Positions 47,950 through 58,480 of a stretch of 64,000 bases of DNA are shown here, piece after piece. Position numbers and translations under genes: made by a program. Numbering within the stretch: position 1 is the first letter of the stretch; each line of letters starts with the position of its first letter. Location: positions 39,563,034 to 39,627,033 of the forward strand of contig NC_133169.1 in the NCBI RefSeq assembly GCF_040802235.1, written 5' to 3'. The notes under the pieces are model-generated. The model ran no database searches and was not told the DNA's origin. It saw nothing but the letters and a program-made list of their open reading frames with translations. The DNA comes from Manis javanica (lineage: Eukaryota > Chordata > Mammalia > Pholidota > Manidae).

Positions 47950-48336
47950 AACATTTTAACAGTAAGGTATTAACAAAGGGCCACGTGGTGGAAGCTGCTC
48001 GGGCTGAGAGTGGGGCTGGGGGAATTGATAAGGGCCTGGCAATACCTGTTTGAGTTTTTTAAACCTACCTATAAAATTAAGACAAATGTAAAGGAAAGAT
48101 ATAATTGGCTTAGGTGACGTCCGGGAAAGAATGTGAAACCTGTAGTACTCAGCCAATGAGAAACCAGGGGAGGGACTCGTGTACTAGGAGGTAAACTATT
48201 GGCGCCAAACTTCCCAGGTGTGCCTGCCTACCAGACACCTGATTTTGCAAGAACGTCTTTAAAGCCTCGATCCACTGTTCTCTTTGTCTTCGTGTCCACT
48301 TATTGAATTTGAACCAGTGAGTGTGTTTCTCACAAT
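47950..48336 (+). mobile_element. 5' LTR-like end of a class I ERV
   Basis: A CCAAT-type motif (AGCCAATGAG near 48,150) and a GC-richer promoter-like region lead to a terminus directly followed by a Pro-type primer binding site at 48,338. I could not place the LTR start securely, nor see a clear AATAAA. The call rests mainly on the PBS and on gag-like sequence downstream. Confidence 0.5.
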
Positions 48337-48337
48337 T

Positions 48338-48355
48338 TGGGGGCTCATCTGGGAT
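48338..48355 (+). other. Primer binding site, tRNA-Pro type
   Basis: TGGGGGCTCATCTGGGAT differs by two transitions from the tRNA-Pro PBS common in gammaretroviruses and class I ERVs. Plus strand, opposite to the Pro-type provirus at 52.7-62 kb. Confidence 0.75.
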
Positions 48356-50929
48356 CCTCTTGCCTGTGAGAGTGGGGGGTGCAAGTGGAGTGGTAAGACA
48401 TGTCCCGCCTGGCTTTGGGCAGCCTTCTGTGTCTGGGCATCTCACCTTCACACGAAAGCCAAGGGGAGACCCGACTGTTGTGCGGACACAGCGTGACCGA
48501 TGCAGGGGAGAAAATGCAGGCACCGTGGCAACCAGGCAAACCTGTGCATGAGCCAAGGTGGGAAAATTGGGCTATAAGTACTGCCTTGGTGGTTGGGCAT
48601 TTTTCAGAGGTCGAGTGTGTGTGGCTGGGACGTGTAATCTCAGGGTGTGTTCAAGAAACTTCCATTATGGAGTGTTGAGTACACAGGGATCTCAGACACA
48701 AGGACCTCTTGAAGGATGGGAAATACAAATTCTAGGCCTAGAGAAGCAGGGAAAGGGAACCAGATGAGCTCCCTTGGAATTCCCCCCAGATAGCCTGCTG
48801 GGGTGAAGGTTGTACTGGGTGGAAGCCTCCTGTACCAGGTTAAGGACAAACAGAATATGATCAGATTTTGTTTTTTTGTCTGGATTAAAGTTAGATCAGA
48901 TGAAAACTGACTTTGCCAGGTTTGAGTTATTTTTTGATGGTAATGAAACCTCCAGTTCACCTGAGGAATCTGTTGGTTACCAAGGGCGCTTCCCCTATTT
49001 CCCCTCAACACCAGGGAAGGGAAAGCTAGAGAGGAACTACAAGAGACTTCCCAGGACAAGCCCTGGTGTTGGGAGATTGTTTTGTGTTTTCCTCGGTCCC
49101 CTTCCCCACAGCAGCCACAGTGGAGAGTTGAGGGGCAGGGACACGGCGAGAAGGCGGAGTGAGAGTTTCGTTTGGAGTTACTCCTGGAGAGAGAAAGTGA
49201 GGCCGCCTCAGGAGGGAGGGGCGCCCTGGGAGGTTGGAGAGAGAAAGTTTTAAGTTAAAAGGTTGTGCACTTTGAGGGTGCTGGTGGCCTCTGAGAGAGA
49301 AGAGCCCCAGGGGTTGGGGGTTCCCTCTTTAAGGATTCTTTAGGAGTGTGGCCAGCACCTGGAGGTGTAGACTTGTTAGGTGGTCTCAGGTTTCTTTGAT
49401 GAGACCTTATATTTCTTATTAGTCCTCTGGGTAATTCTACAAAATTAGCTTAACACAAGAAATTTACTGCTTTTAGTCCCCTCCCAGGCTGGCAGCTTCC
49501 TGGTTTGGGAGCATATCAGGACTGGCTTGCCTTACAAGGGGGGCAGAGTTATTGTCTGTTTGCTAATGAGTAAGTTGAGGTCTTGCTTCTTGACCTCCTG
49601 GGTATTGAAATGCAGTCTTTGGGGTGGAATCCTTCCTGCCTTTTGCTATGTTGTTTACTGCTGTGCCTGCATGCTGAATTGATTGCCTGGGTTGCAGATT
49701 ATTTGAGTTCAGAAAGAAAAAAATAGCATAAAGGTAAAGTTAAAAAAAAAGAATAAGAGGCTGGGCCTGTATGATTAACATAATAAAGACAGGCTATGCT
49801 GAGGGACCCTCTCCTTTATCTGAGGAATATTCAAACATTCCAGGCCAAGTTGCTCCTATCCTTTTGAGCTTTAATGAATTAAGTCTGGGTCTTTTTAGTA
49901 GACTTTCCTGGTCTTTTTCTCTTTCCACCCCACTCATATTTCATATCAACAGGCTTTCTGAGGTGGAAAGAAGTATGGCTTTAGGGCATTTGCATTTTTC
50001 CTCAGGGGTGGAGAGATATTCATCTCCATATCAATGGGTAATTACCTGGGCACCAGAGGGCTATTCTGTACTTGAGAAGTGATGGGGAGGGCCGGTTTTT
50101 GGCTGATGCTAGTGCCTGAAAGAGAAAAGGCCCCAGACTGCAGCTTGTGAGTAGTAAATAGATTTTAAACTTTATTTCTCCCTTTGATTTCAATTTTTAG
50201 AGGTATTTTGCTTCAGGATTTACTCTCCCCAGACTTAACAATGTAAGAAGGACTTAGAGTTTCCCTTGCCTTCTGGGGAGTTCACCAGGAATCCCAAGAT
50301 GTTTCCATTGAGAGAGGTCCCACTAGGACAAGGGGAAATTTGTTAATGCTCCCCTCATGGGTACTGAGGTGAGAAATTTTAAGCATTGCTAGAAGATCCC
50401 CTTGGCCTAGTGGGCCAACTAGATCAATTCCTGGGACCTAATATATATATACTTAGGTTGAACTGATGTCCATCATGAATATCCCATTCCCTGGTGGTGA
50501 GAGGGGTCATCAGGAGAGCTGCTGTGTCCATTTGAGAATGAAAACACCCACCAGGCCCGGGTGTCCAGTCAGCAGAACAAAAGTTCCCAAATGTAGATCC
50601 TAGATGGGATAATAATAATCTAGGGGATAGAATTAAAATGCAGGATCTTTGAGGGCTAATTATAAAGGGAATTAGGGAATTGGCTCCAAGATCTCAAAAT
50701 GTTTCTAAGGTGATTGAAGTTCAATGGGAAAAGGAAGAAACCCCAACTGCATTTGCATAGAGACTCAGGGACCAGATGAGAAAGTATTCAGGACTTGACC
50801 CAGAAGCTCAGGTAGGACAGGATCTTTTAAAAGTCAATTTTGTGACCAAAAATTGGCCAGATATATCTAAGAAATTACAGAATTTAGATGGAATTAAAAA
50901 CCTAGAGAAGGCAGAAGAGAGCAGAAAAT
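48356..50929 (+). mobile_element. Leader and gag region of the plus-strand Pro-type ERV
   Basis: Long leader after the PBS, then gag-derived sequence that is mostly frame-broken. The best preserved part is a capsid C-terminal piece at about 50,700-50,929 (EKEETPTAFA before it, then MRKYSGLDPEAQVGQDLL and NWPDISKKLQ from 50,776), comparable to the major-homology side of class I capsids. The element stops abruptly at 50,930, where a class II LTR begins. Pol and env are absent. Confidence 0.6.
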
Positions 50930-51359
50930 TGTCGGGAGCCATAGGCCATAGAAACAATGGTCTCACCCTTTTTGCCTAGGTCTCTAATTTCTCAAGCCTG
51001 CCCCATTTACAAAGATCAATTGACCCATCTTGCGATTAGACCACTGGGATAGAGATTAAGCGGCTGCCATGATAACATCTCCTCCTTAGTAAAACGTTCT
51101 GTCCTTTCTCAGTAATCCCCCACCCATGATCTTTTCCAGAGAACATTCTTCAGTTAGGTACCGTAGCAACCTAGATAACCCTTGCCACTTCAGCTGGGGC
51201 TGTTTCCCCCTCCCAGCTCCTATATAATCTACCTTGTAAGAATAAACTTAGAGACCTTGATCAGACTATCGACTTAGTCTCCTTCTTTGTGTCTGGTTTG
51301 TCTCTCATCCAGGTTAACGTCCCCTCGAGCCCTTGTTGAACTCCACGCCAGCCGGGGCA
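50930..51359 (+). mobile_element. Class II (betaretrovirus-like) LTR
   Basis: Begins TGTCGGGAGCC, like other class II LTRs, and ends in CA at 51,358-51,359. TATA-like TATATAA at 51,221 and AATAAA at 51,241-51,246 lie close together, implying a short R region. A Lys-type PBS follows three bases later. No second LTR is visible in the window; the element's 3' part is missing. Confidence 0.75.
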
Positions 51360-51361
51360 AG

Positions 51362-51379
51362 TAGCGCCCAACGTGGAGC
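51362..51379 (+). other. Primer binding site 1, tRNA-Lys1,2 type
   Basis: TAGCGCCCAACGTGGAGC, two mismatches from the Lys1,2 PBS used by betaretroviruses and IAP-like elements. Confidence 0.75.
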
Positions 51380-51464
51380 GTCCTCTCAGAGTGAGTTGTA
51401 CATATAATCAGCTCCACGCCTCCCCTTGAGAGACTGTTTGACTTCGACGGCAGGCCCCGTCAAG

Positions 51465-51482
51465 TGGCACCCAATGTGGGGC
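51465..51482 (+). repeat. Second Lys-type primer binding site in a ~103-bp tandem duplication
   Basis: TGGCACCCAATGTGGGGC, two mismatches from the Lys1,2 PBS, exactly 103 bp after the first. The sequence before each copy is also related (CCCCTCGAG...GGGGCAAG against CCCCTTGAG...CCGTCAAG), so the end of U5 and the PBS were duplicated together. The copies have since diverged considerably. Confidence 0.7.
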
Positions 51483-51676
51483 CTGAAGTACGGAGGAGAA
51501 CGTGAGAGCCGCAGTGAGATAGTGCACACGAAGCAGTCCCAGCCTGCCTTTTGTCCTAATCCGCGCACTGCTGGATGGTGCAAGTGGTTGCCGGTACTGG
51601 GAGGACGCTCCTTCGTTGAGGACAAAAACGACGGATCAGCTGAGCACCCCCAGGAGAAAAAGCTTCAGCTGAAGTG

Positions 51677-51684
51677 AAAGGTAA
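51677..51684 (+). other. Candidate retroviral major splice donor
   Basis: AAAG|GTAAGC with the GT at 51,681-51,682 is close to the donor consensus and lies between the PBS and gag, where the env-mRNA donor is expected. Confidence 0.5.
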
Positions 51685-51697
51685 GCGGGGAAAACAG

Positions 51698-51881
51698 AAT
51701 TTCCCACTAAACTGGAAAGGAATTACCCACTAATCTGGGAAGGAATTTCCCACTAAACTGGGAAGGAATTTCCCACTAAACTGGGAAGGAATTTCCCACT
51801 AAGCTGGGAAGGAATTACCCACTAAACTGGGAAGGAATTACCCACTAAACTGGGAAGGAGTCGCCCATTAAATTGGGAGGA
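51698..51881 (+). repeat. 23-bp tandem repeat (8 copies) in the ERV leader; each copy a potential stem-loop
   Basis: Units start at 51,698, 51,721, 51,744, 51,767, 51,790, 51,813, 51,836 and 51,859, an exact 23-bp period. The common unit contains TTCCCACTAAACTGGGAA, where TTCCCA and TGGGAA are perfect inverted repeats around a 6-base loop. The array lies between the candidate splice donor and the gag ATG, so it would be present only in unspliced RNA. No CRISPR-like spacers: the units are contiguous. Confidence 0.9.
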
Positions 51882-52097
51882 AAAATAGTAGAACTCAAGC
51901 TCTGAGAAAGGCCTCACAAAATTCATGTGCTGTTGGGGAAAATCGCCCTCAGAAGAGGCAGTGCGCAGACAATTTATATCTGTGCAAGCTCTGAGAGAAT
52001 TTTCATCCTAGCAGGCTTTCTTTGCCTTGTTGTTCTGCTAATTGTCCTTGTCATATATTATTGCTAAAGCTTCTTTCTATTTTTCATAAGTTACAAA

Positions 52098-52470
52098 ATG
52101 GGATCAGATCTGTCTAAACATCAGGCCAAAAACAGCTTGAAACAGCTGCTTAAAGCAGCAGGAACTGGAATAAAAGATGAAACAGCAAAGAAGTACATCA
52201 ATGCTTTAGGAGAGATAAGTTCTTGGTTACTGACAGTGGGAAGTTTTGACAAAGAAGACTGGGAGAGGCACAAATTGGACATTGCTAAATATATGAAGGA
52301 AAAATGGAGAGGATTCAGTCCCTCCTAATGTCCTTTCCCTTTGGGCCTTAGTTAAAGATTGCCTCTCCTCCCCCAAAGTTGTGATTCAAGAGCACATACA
52401 AGATTGTGCTAAGACAGGGGAAATTCAAGAAAGAGAATCACAGGCTGGAGACGATTTAGTAGAGACTTGA
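52098..52470 (+). pseudogene. Betaretrovirus-like gag matrix N-terminus, truncated
   Basis: The ATG at 52,098 opens 76 codons beginning MGSDLSKHQAK; Gly2 fits N-myristoylation for membrane targeting. The Leu/Lys/Trp-rich helical composition (LKQLLKAAG, WLLTVGSFDKEDWERH) fits a class II Gag matrix domain. A stop at 52,326-52,328 ends the frame; matrix-like sequence appears to continue in another frame to about 52,470. Position after LTR, Lys-type PBS and leader supports the call. No capsid, protease or pol follows. Confidence 0.7.
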
Positions 52471-52742
52471 TCACACAGTCAGGGGCCTCTCAAGAAATGA
52501 CTAAAGCTCGGTCAGAAAAAACTAGGAAAACTAACTGTAATTAATCCAATCCCTAAACTCTAAAAAAGAAGTGTCTTGTCTTCTGCACACAAACCTGGCC
52601 TCAATACAAACTCCCTGATTATAGAGGCTTATCCCCTGAAAGAGATATGCAATATAATGTTATGCAGCTAAACATATTTGCTACAAAGAAAATGGTCAAA
52701 AGTCCTGTGAACTACTACAATATAGAACTAGTTTTCTAAATT
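52471..52742. other. Short stretch before the gamma-type provirus, unassigned
   Basis: Probably the remainder of the class II fragment or its host sequence. It is the left flank of the provirus insertion site and ends in the 4-bp target CTTT (52,743-52,746). Confidence 0.4.
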
Positions 52743-52746
52743 CTTT

Positions 52747-53252
52747 TGTTAGGGTCCAGGAACTCAGGGTTTTCCCGAGAGAACAAAGCACACAGGCATG
52801 GAGATGTAAATACAGGCAAAGTCTTTGTTCAGCCAGCAAGCTGGGGTCGACAGCACCTCCCCTGACACGCAGGCCGAGTCCGAGCTGCCAACCCCCAGGC
52901 AACTTTAGGTATTGCTTATATAGGATTTTCACAGCCGTTACACTGAAGCCCACGCATTTCTACAACCAATAATTTTAAAACACATTCTATATTATAACCT
53001 TTTAGGGAACACTCCAGTTGCCTGACCGCTTCAATTGTTATCTCTTGTTTACCCAAGCATGTCTATGTGACTTATCACGGATCACGTCCCCAGGCTGTTG
53101 CCCACTTCTAGTTATCTAACTTAAAGCAGGCGCATTTCTAAGTTTAGCCTCGGGTTGTTTATTCAAAACTGGGTGGCCCATGCTTTAGGCAGTTAGGTTA
53201 AATGTTATTAGTCCTTTTTCCTGACTCTTGATGCCCTCTGCCCTCCTTTACA
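52747..53252 (-). repeat. 3' LTR of the provirus
   Basis: 506 bp, TG...CA ends. TATATAAG promoter box (complement near 52,915). At the polyadenylation signal this copy reads AACAAA on the minus strand (plus CTTTGTTC near 52,826), where the 5' LTR has AATAAA, so the signal that would terminate proviral transcripts is damaged. Confidence 0.95.
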
Positions 53253-53266
53253 TTTCCCCCCTTTTC
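53253..53266 (-). other. Polypurine tract
   Basis: On the minus strand AAAAGGGGGGAAA directly precedes the 3' LTR, the normal primer for plus-strand DNA synthesis. Confidence 0.9.
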
Positions 53267-53299
53267 TTGATCAGACTAAGGAATCTTCCGCAGCGGTAT

Positions 53300-55128
53300 C
53301 TAGGGCCTGATATTTTTGGCGAAGGCTAGGAGTTGGACGGTGTCAAACTTCTCTTGCACAAACTTAAGCAGCCTATTTATTATACATGGGGCGATGGTAA
53401 GCAAAAGCAGCAGGATGACCAGTGGCCCTGCAACGGCTGAGAGGAGGGTAGCAAACCATGGCTTGTGCTTAAACCAAGATTTAAACCAGCCTTCATTGCT
53501 GCTTCTTTCATATTCTTTACGCCGCCTGTCAAGATCTTTTTTTAGTTTGGCTAAGGAATCTCTAACTGCACCTGTCTTATCTACATAGAAACAGCATTCT
53601 TCTTTTAGGGCTGTGCATAGCCCACTTTCTTTTAAGAACAAGAGGTCCAGGCCTCTTCGGTTCTGTGGGACCACCTCTGCCAAGGAGGTGAGGGATTGCT
53701 CCATATTTGATACTGACTGTCGGAGCTGTTCTAGGTCCCTGTTGACTGCCAGCCTCATGGTTGTGAGCCCTTTTTCCCGTGTCACGAGGGCTGCGACCCC
53801 AGTGCCTGCCCCTGCTATCCCTAGGGAGACGAGGATCCCAATGGTCAGGGCAGTAACAGCCTCCCTCTTGCTCCAGTGGGGATTTGGCCTTTCTTCCCAA
53901 TAAGAGAGGAGAGAGTCATGAGAACGATATATTAGGCAAGGTAGAATGGCCACCAGCACACAAAACTCATTATTAGTATTGAACACAGAGGTGGATAGGG
54001 CCAGGGTGAGGCCTGTCTTTGAACAGAGCCACCAACCCGAGGAGGGTATAATCCACTTTCCTTGCTCCCACGGGGTGCTATTATAGGAGGAGTATAACTG
54101 GCTCTGGGCCTTCGGGACTGTGCCTACACATGTACCAGTGATAGAGACTTGAGCAATTGTAAGTCTCCACGGTCTCCCGTCCCAGTAAGTGGGATGGGAG
54201 TTGTTGATAGTGTAGGAACGATTTATCCCAATTGCCTCATAGAAGGGGGGTGAACCTGGGTAGCATAGCCAACAGGGATCGGTGAGGGAGGAAGTGGTGT
54301 GGTTAAGAGTCTCTACTACTGCCTGCACCATTTCCCACATGGGATTATCTAACCCGGAGGGAGTGTGCTGGGCCCATAACCCAGAGGTTGATGGACCCGG
54401 TCCTCTCGTGGGTTCTGGAGCAAGCGTCCTGGTTGGCATTTTCTCATCCTTTTTGCTCAGGCCTTTATCTTGGATTGAAGGTTTCTGGGGATTTATAACC
54501 GGGTTGGTACCTATGGCGGCGGTGGGAGCTAACATGGTTAATTTAATGGTGAGGGTTGAGACTTCTTCCTCATGTCCCCAAGATTTATAGTACTTTATCC
54601 CCCATGTTAGCCCTCTTATCCAACGTGATACCTCAGTCTTTTTGCCCATCTCAGTGAATTGAATTTGTACCCAATCCAGGTCCCAGTCACAAGCCCTGCC
54701 CCTTTGCACGTGATGTGGGAGGCTCTGGTTGACATAAGAAAATTTGACAGCATCCCCTTTTGTAACCGGCCATTTCTGACCCCCATCGTTCTAGGTTACA
54801 CAGGTCAATTTGGCACACCAGAAGGGCCGCCACCCACATGACTCTCCTTTACCTGCTTTTGGGCAGGCATAAAATCCCTGGGCCTGGGTGCCAACCAAAG
54901 GGGTGAACCCCAAAGGGTCCGGTAACCTTGGTTGATCCGTCGAAGGCAGAAAAACAGGTCAGGCCACCAGGTTCCGAGTGGCACACTGTGTTCTGTGGTA
55001 CTGATGACTTCCCCAGTTGTGCCACTGACCAGCACCCAGGTCAGGCCCCATGGCTGGAGGGGGCTGGTCACAGATGTGGTTCCCTTTAAGGTCCATACTA
55101 AGGCACTTATCAGCAGGATCCCCTTCAT
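53300..55128 (-). pseudogene. env of the gammaretrovirus-like provirus; long C-terminal frame, broken SU
   Basis: Env is the receptor-binding and fusion glycoprotein. The ATG at 55,126-55,128 begins a signal-peptide-like MKGILLISALVWTL. Breaks: a frameshift near 54,875 in SU and a TAG at 54,791-54,793. After that, 469 codons are open to the stop at 53,300. In this frame are the SU CXXC motif CWLC (54,263-54,274), several N-glycosylation sites (NHT, NRS, NST), the SU/TM junction WSKR-EAV (near 53,864) with Trp at the position where furin sites usually have Arg, a Gly/Ala-rich fusion peptide, a heptad/QNRRGLDLL region, an intact CX6CC (53,591-53,617), a membrane span (LVILLLLLTIAPCII) and a short tail. 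It overlaps the end of integrase, as in gammaretroviruses. Not functional as it stands. Confidence 0.9.
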
Positions 55129-55166
55129 CTTCGGCTTAGGTGTAGTTTCAGGGGATTCGCAGGATG

Positions 55167-56480
55167 CTACTGCACCTTCCACTCCTCCTTGCGGGCCCCT
55201 GGATCCTGATGAGGCAGGATCTTCCAAACGTGGGTGTGGTGCACCCAAGGAGCGATACCGTCAACCTTGAGAGCAGTGGGGGTGGTAAACAATACAACGT
55301 AAGGTCCTTTCCACCTGGGCTCAAGAGTCTTCACTTGGTGTCTCTTGACCCACACCATATCCCCTGGGACTATGCCATGTTCTGGGCTCGGAATTTTCCC
55401 ACCCTCTTAATACACTCTGATCAGGGGCCAGATTTCCTGCTGCACTTTAGCAAGAGCTTGCAACACCTTCATATAGTCAGGGGACGGGTCCTCTACACCG
55501 GGAAGCAGCACTCACAGGAGGAGCCCCGTACATTATCTCAAATGGAGTTAAACTATGTACATAGGGGGAGTTCCGAGCACGGAAGATGGCTAAGGGAAGG
55601 AGGGTCACCCAGTCCCCGCCAGTCTCCAATACCAATTTAGAAAGGGTCTCCTTCAGGGTCCGATTCATTCTTTCTACCTGCCCAGAGCTTTGTGGGTTAT
55701 AAGCACAATGTAACTTCCAATCTACTCCCAAAGCTAGGGCTAGTACTTGCAGGACTTTGCTAACAAAAGCCGGGCCATTATCGGAACCTATTGCTTCAGG
55801 GACCCCATATCTGGGGATGATTTCCTCAATTAATCTTTTTGCTACTACCTGGCTAGTCTCATACTTGGTTGGAAAGGCCTCCACCCACCCAGAGAAAGTA
55901 TCTACCATAACCAGCAAATACTTGTATCCATACTTCCCTGGTTTTATTTTGGTGAAGTCTATTTCCCAATTCCTCCCTGGAGCCCTTCCCCTTTCCCGGG
56001 TACCTGCCAGGTGCAGCCCTCTTGGGGCTGGTCTTAGCCTTGCACAGCTACTGCATTCATTTGTGATCTGATGAGCTGCCTCATTCTGGTGGGGAAACAC
56101 CAACTGCACAGACTGGAAAAGGCTGAGCAGCTTTTTCCAGCCTAGATGGGTGGACTTGTGCAGAATAGCAAGCATGTACTGCCCCAATGCTTCTGGCAGG
56201 ATCAACCTACCTTCTTGGTCCCTACTCCAATTTCCCTCCCTAAACACTTTCCCTGAGGCTTGTTTCTTAATCCACTCAAGATCCTGGGGGGAATACTCAG
56301 GTTTGGGTGGCAAGGCGGGCAGTTCAGGTATGGGTATTTCGAGGGCTGCAAGTACAAGGGAGTCTGAGAGGGCTGCCCTTTTATCTTCCGCATCAGCATG
56401 GCTGTTGCCAACGGCCTCAGGTGCCTTCTTTGATTGGTGGCCCAGTACATGTATAACTGCTACTGCTTTGGGTTTTTCGA
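55167..56480 (-). pseudogene. Integrase region of pol
   Basis: Integrase joins viral DNA to the host chromosome. In the frame 56,313-55,477 the zinc-binding HHCC is intact (HKSTH ... CSSC), as is the catalytic D,D-35-E: WEIDFT, GSDNGPAF and SGQVERMN, with exactly 35 residues between the second Asp and the Glu. A stop ends this frame at 55,477 after GPVP. The C-terminal GPY/F-type module continues in another frame ([11 protein letters not shown], 55,358-55,167), overlapping the env start. The N-terminal join to RNase H is also frameshifted (about 56,310-56,450). The catalytic core is well preserved although the gene is broken. Confidence 0.9.
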
Positions 56481-57020
56481 CAGCAGCTAGTAGTCTTTGG
56501 ACTTCTTGCAGATTCCTCAGTCCCTTCCCTTCCGTGGAATGGAATCCTCTTTCTCCAGGTTTGATACTGACTGTCGGAGCTGTTCTAGGTCCCTGTTGAC
56601 TGCCAGCCTCATGGTTGTGAGCCCTTTTTCCCGTGTCACGAGGGCTGCGACCCCAGTGCCTGCCCCTGCTATCCCTAGGGAGACGAGGATCCCAATGGTC
56701 AGGGCAGTAACAGCCTCCCTTCTTTGTCCATCTCGGTAGATGGCACCGTGGACATGGACAGTGCCAAAGGCATATCTGCTATCTGTGTATATGTTGGCCC
56801 TCTTGACTTGTGCTCTTTCCAGGGCCTCAGCAAGAGCAATAATTTCTGCTTTCTGTGCTGAGGTGCCAGGGGGCAGAGCTGTGCTCCAGAAAACTTCCCC
56901 TTCGTGGGTTACTACAGCTGCCCCTGCTCTCCTGACCCCCTCTTGCACAAAACTGCTCCCATCCGTATACCAATTCAGCTCACAGCTTGGTAACGGTGTG
57001 TCTTTCAGGTCTGCTCGCAC
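56330..57020 (-). pseudogene. RNase H region interrupted by a piece of env
   Basis: RNase H degrades the RNA of the RNA-DNA hybrid. The catalytic Asp-Glu-Asp are visible: [29 protein letters not shown]. After [13 protein letters not shown] the frame runs straight into [14 protein letters not shown], which is env fusion-peptide sequence, for about 54 codons (56,720-56,560). It then re-enters RNase H-like sequence in a different frame ([33 protein letters not shown] to about 56,340). The inserted 161 bp is identical to env 53,706-53,866 and keeps the env reading frame. The stop of the fused frame is at 56,517. RNase H function is destroyed. Confidence 0.9.
56560..56720 (-). repeat. 161-bp env-derived block inside pol
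   Basis: Base-for-base identical, by eye, to 53,706-53,866 in env (constant offset 2,854, no indel). Covers codons from the SU/TM boundary through the fusion peptide. Short shared words at both edges (AGGGAGGCTG on one side, a TGGAG-A-A motif on the other) suggest microhomology-guided template switching or conversion. Confidence 0.95.
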
Positions 57021-57114
57021 CTGGATAATTTCGGAAAGGATGTCTCCACAGTCATGGATGGGGGTCGTCGGATCTCTGTCTGGCAGAAGGGTGGCAGGAT
57101 TTAGGGTTACTGGG

Positions 57115-58480
57115 TCAGAGAAGGCGATTCATGGAGAGTTTAGTAGGAGCCCTTGGTAGTGGGTGAGTCTTGCGTTCATCATCCATTTTCCTGGAGGATA
57201 CCTGAGGATCCCCTCTATGGTATGTGGGGCTGTTATTCTTAGGTTCTGGCCAAAAGTCAGCTTGTCTGCCTCCTTTACCAGTAGAGCAATGGCTGCTAGG
57301 ATACGCAGACAAGGTGGACACCCGGAGGCCACTGGGTCTAGCCGCTTGGATGAAATAGGCCACAGGTCTCTTCCATGGGCCTAGCTGCTGAGCCAGGACT
57401 CCTTTGGCCACTCTCTTCTTTTCATCTATAAACAGGATAAAGGGTTTTTCTGGGTCTGGCAGAGATAGGGCGGTGGCCCGGAGGAGAGCTTCTTTTAGTC
57501 TGTCAAAAGCCTCTTGTCATTCCTGAGTCCATTGCCACCCGGCCCTTCTTTGGTCGCTTCATATAGTGGTTGGGCTATTTCTGCGTACCCTGGAATCCAA
57601 AGCCTGCAAAACCCGCTGAGCCAAGAAATTCTCTCACTCCCTGGGGTGAGAAGGGGACGGGGATAGTCAGGATAGTTTGTTTCATAGCCTGCGTTAGCCA
57701 CCTGGCTCCATTAGATATTTCGTACCCCAGGTAGACTACTAACCTCTGACAGATGTGGGCTTTCTTGGCGCTGGCTCGATATCCCAGTTCGCCTAGTTCA
57801 GCCATCAAGTTCCCTGTGGCTTCTTCACACTCCTCACGGGTTTCTGTAGCCAGCAACAGGTCATCCACATACTGCAGCAGTGTCACGCGAGGGTGGCTCC
57901 TGCAAAAGGGCTACAGGTCCTGGCTTAGGGATTCATTGAATAAGGTGGGAGAGCTCTTGAAGCCCTGTGGCAGTCTAGTCCAGGTAAGCTGCCCTTTTCT
58001 TCCTCCCCCTGGTTCTTGCCACTCAAAGGCAAACAAAGGCTGACTAACTTCAGAGAGTGGGATACTGAAGAAGGCATCTTTCAGGTCCAGAGTAGTATAC
58101 CACACATGTGCGGGTGGCAGGTAGCTGAGTAGGGTGTAAGGGTTGGGCACTGTAGGATGGATGTCTTCTACCCTCTCATTGACCTTTCGCAAGTCCTGCA
58201 CCGGTCTGTAATCTCCACTGCCAGGCTTCCTTACTGGAAGCAGGGGCGTATTCCATGCAGATTGGCAGGTTTTAAGGATTCCTGTCTCCAATAGTCTATG
58301 GATATGGGGTGCTATTCCTTTCCTAGCCTCTTCCGGCATTGGATATTGCCGGACCCGGATGGGTAGAGCCACGGCTTTGAGTTGAAGAATGACCGGGGAT
58401 AGGTGTTTAGTGAGACCAATTCCTCCAGTCTCGGCCCATGCGGAAGGGAACCTCTGTAACCAAGAGTCCATTTCTCCCCA
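57115..58480 (-). pseudogene. Reverse transcriptase region of pol
   Basis: Copies viral RNA into DNA. Fingers/palm motifs are readable: [46 protein letters not shown] (first catalytic Asp), [19 protein letters not shown] and YVDD (57,860-57,871, the catalytic pair). A TAG ends the first frame at 57,911 between LPQG and YVDD, and frameshifts follow near 57,880, 57,600 and 57,450. The thumb/connection region is fragmentary to about 57,115. All three catalytic Asp codons survive, but no continuous protein can be made. Confidence 0.9.

Noticed and set aside
48149..48556. 135-codon minus-strand frame
   Set aside because: Antisense to an LTR/PBS/leader region; no similarity to known proteins that I can see.
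51698..51881. CRISPR-like array
   Set aside because: Units are contiguous with no unique spacers, lie in an ERV leader, and the genome is mammalian.
53300..54709. Domesticated envelope gene
   Set aside because: Start and signal peptide are separated by a frameshift and a stop, and the provirus is only ~2.8% diverged, so an open frame needs no selection.
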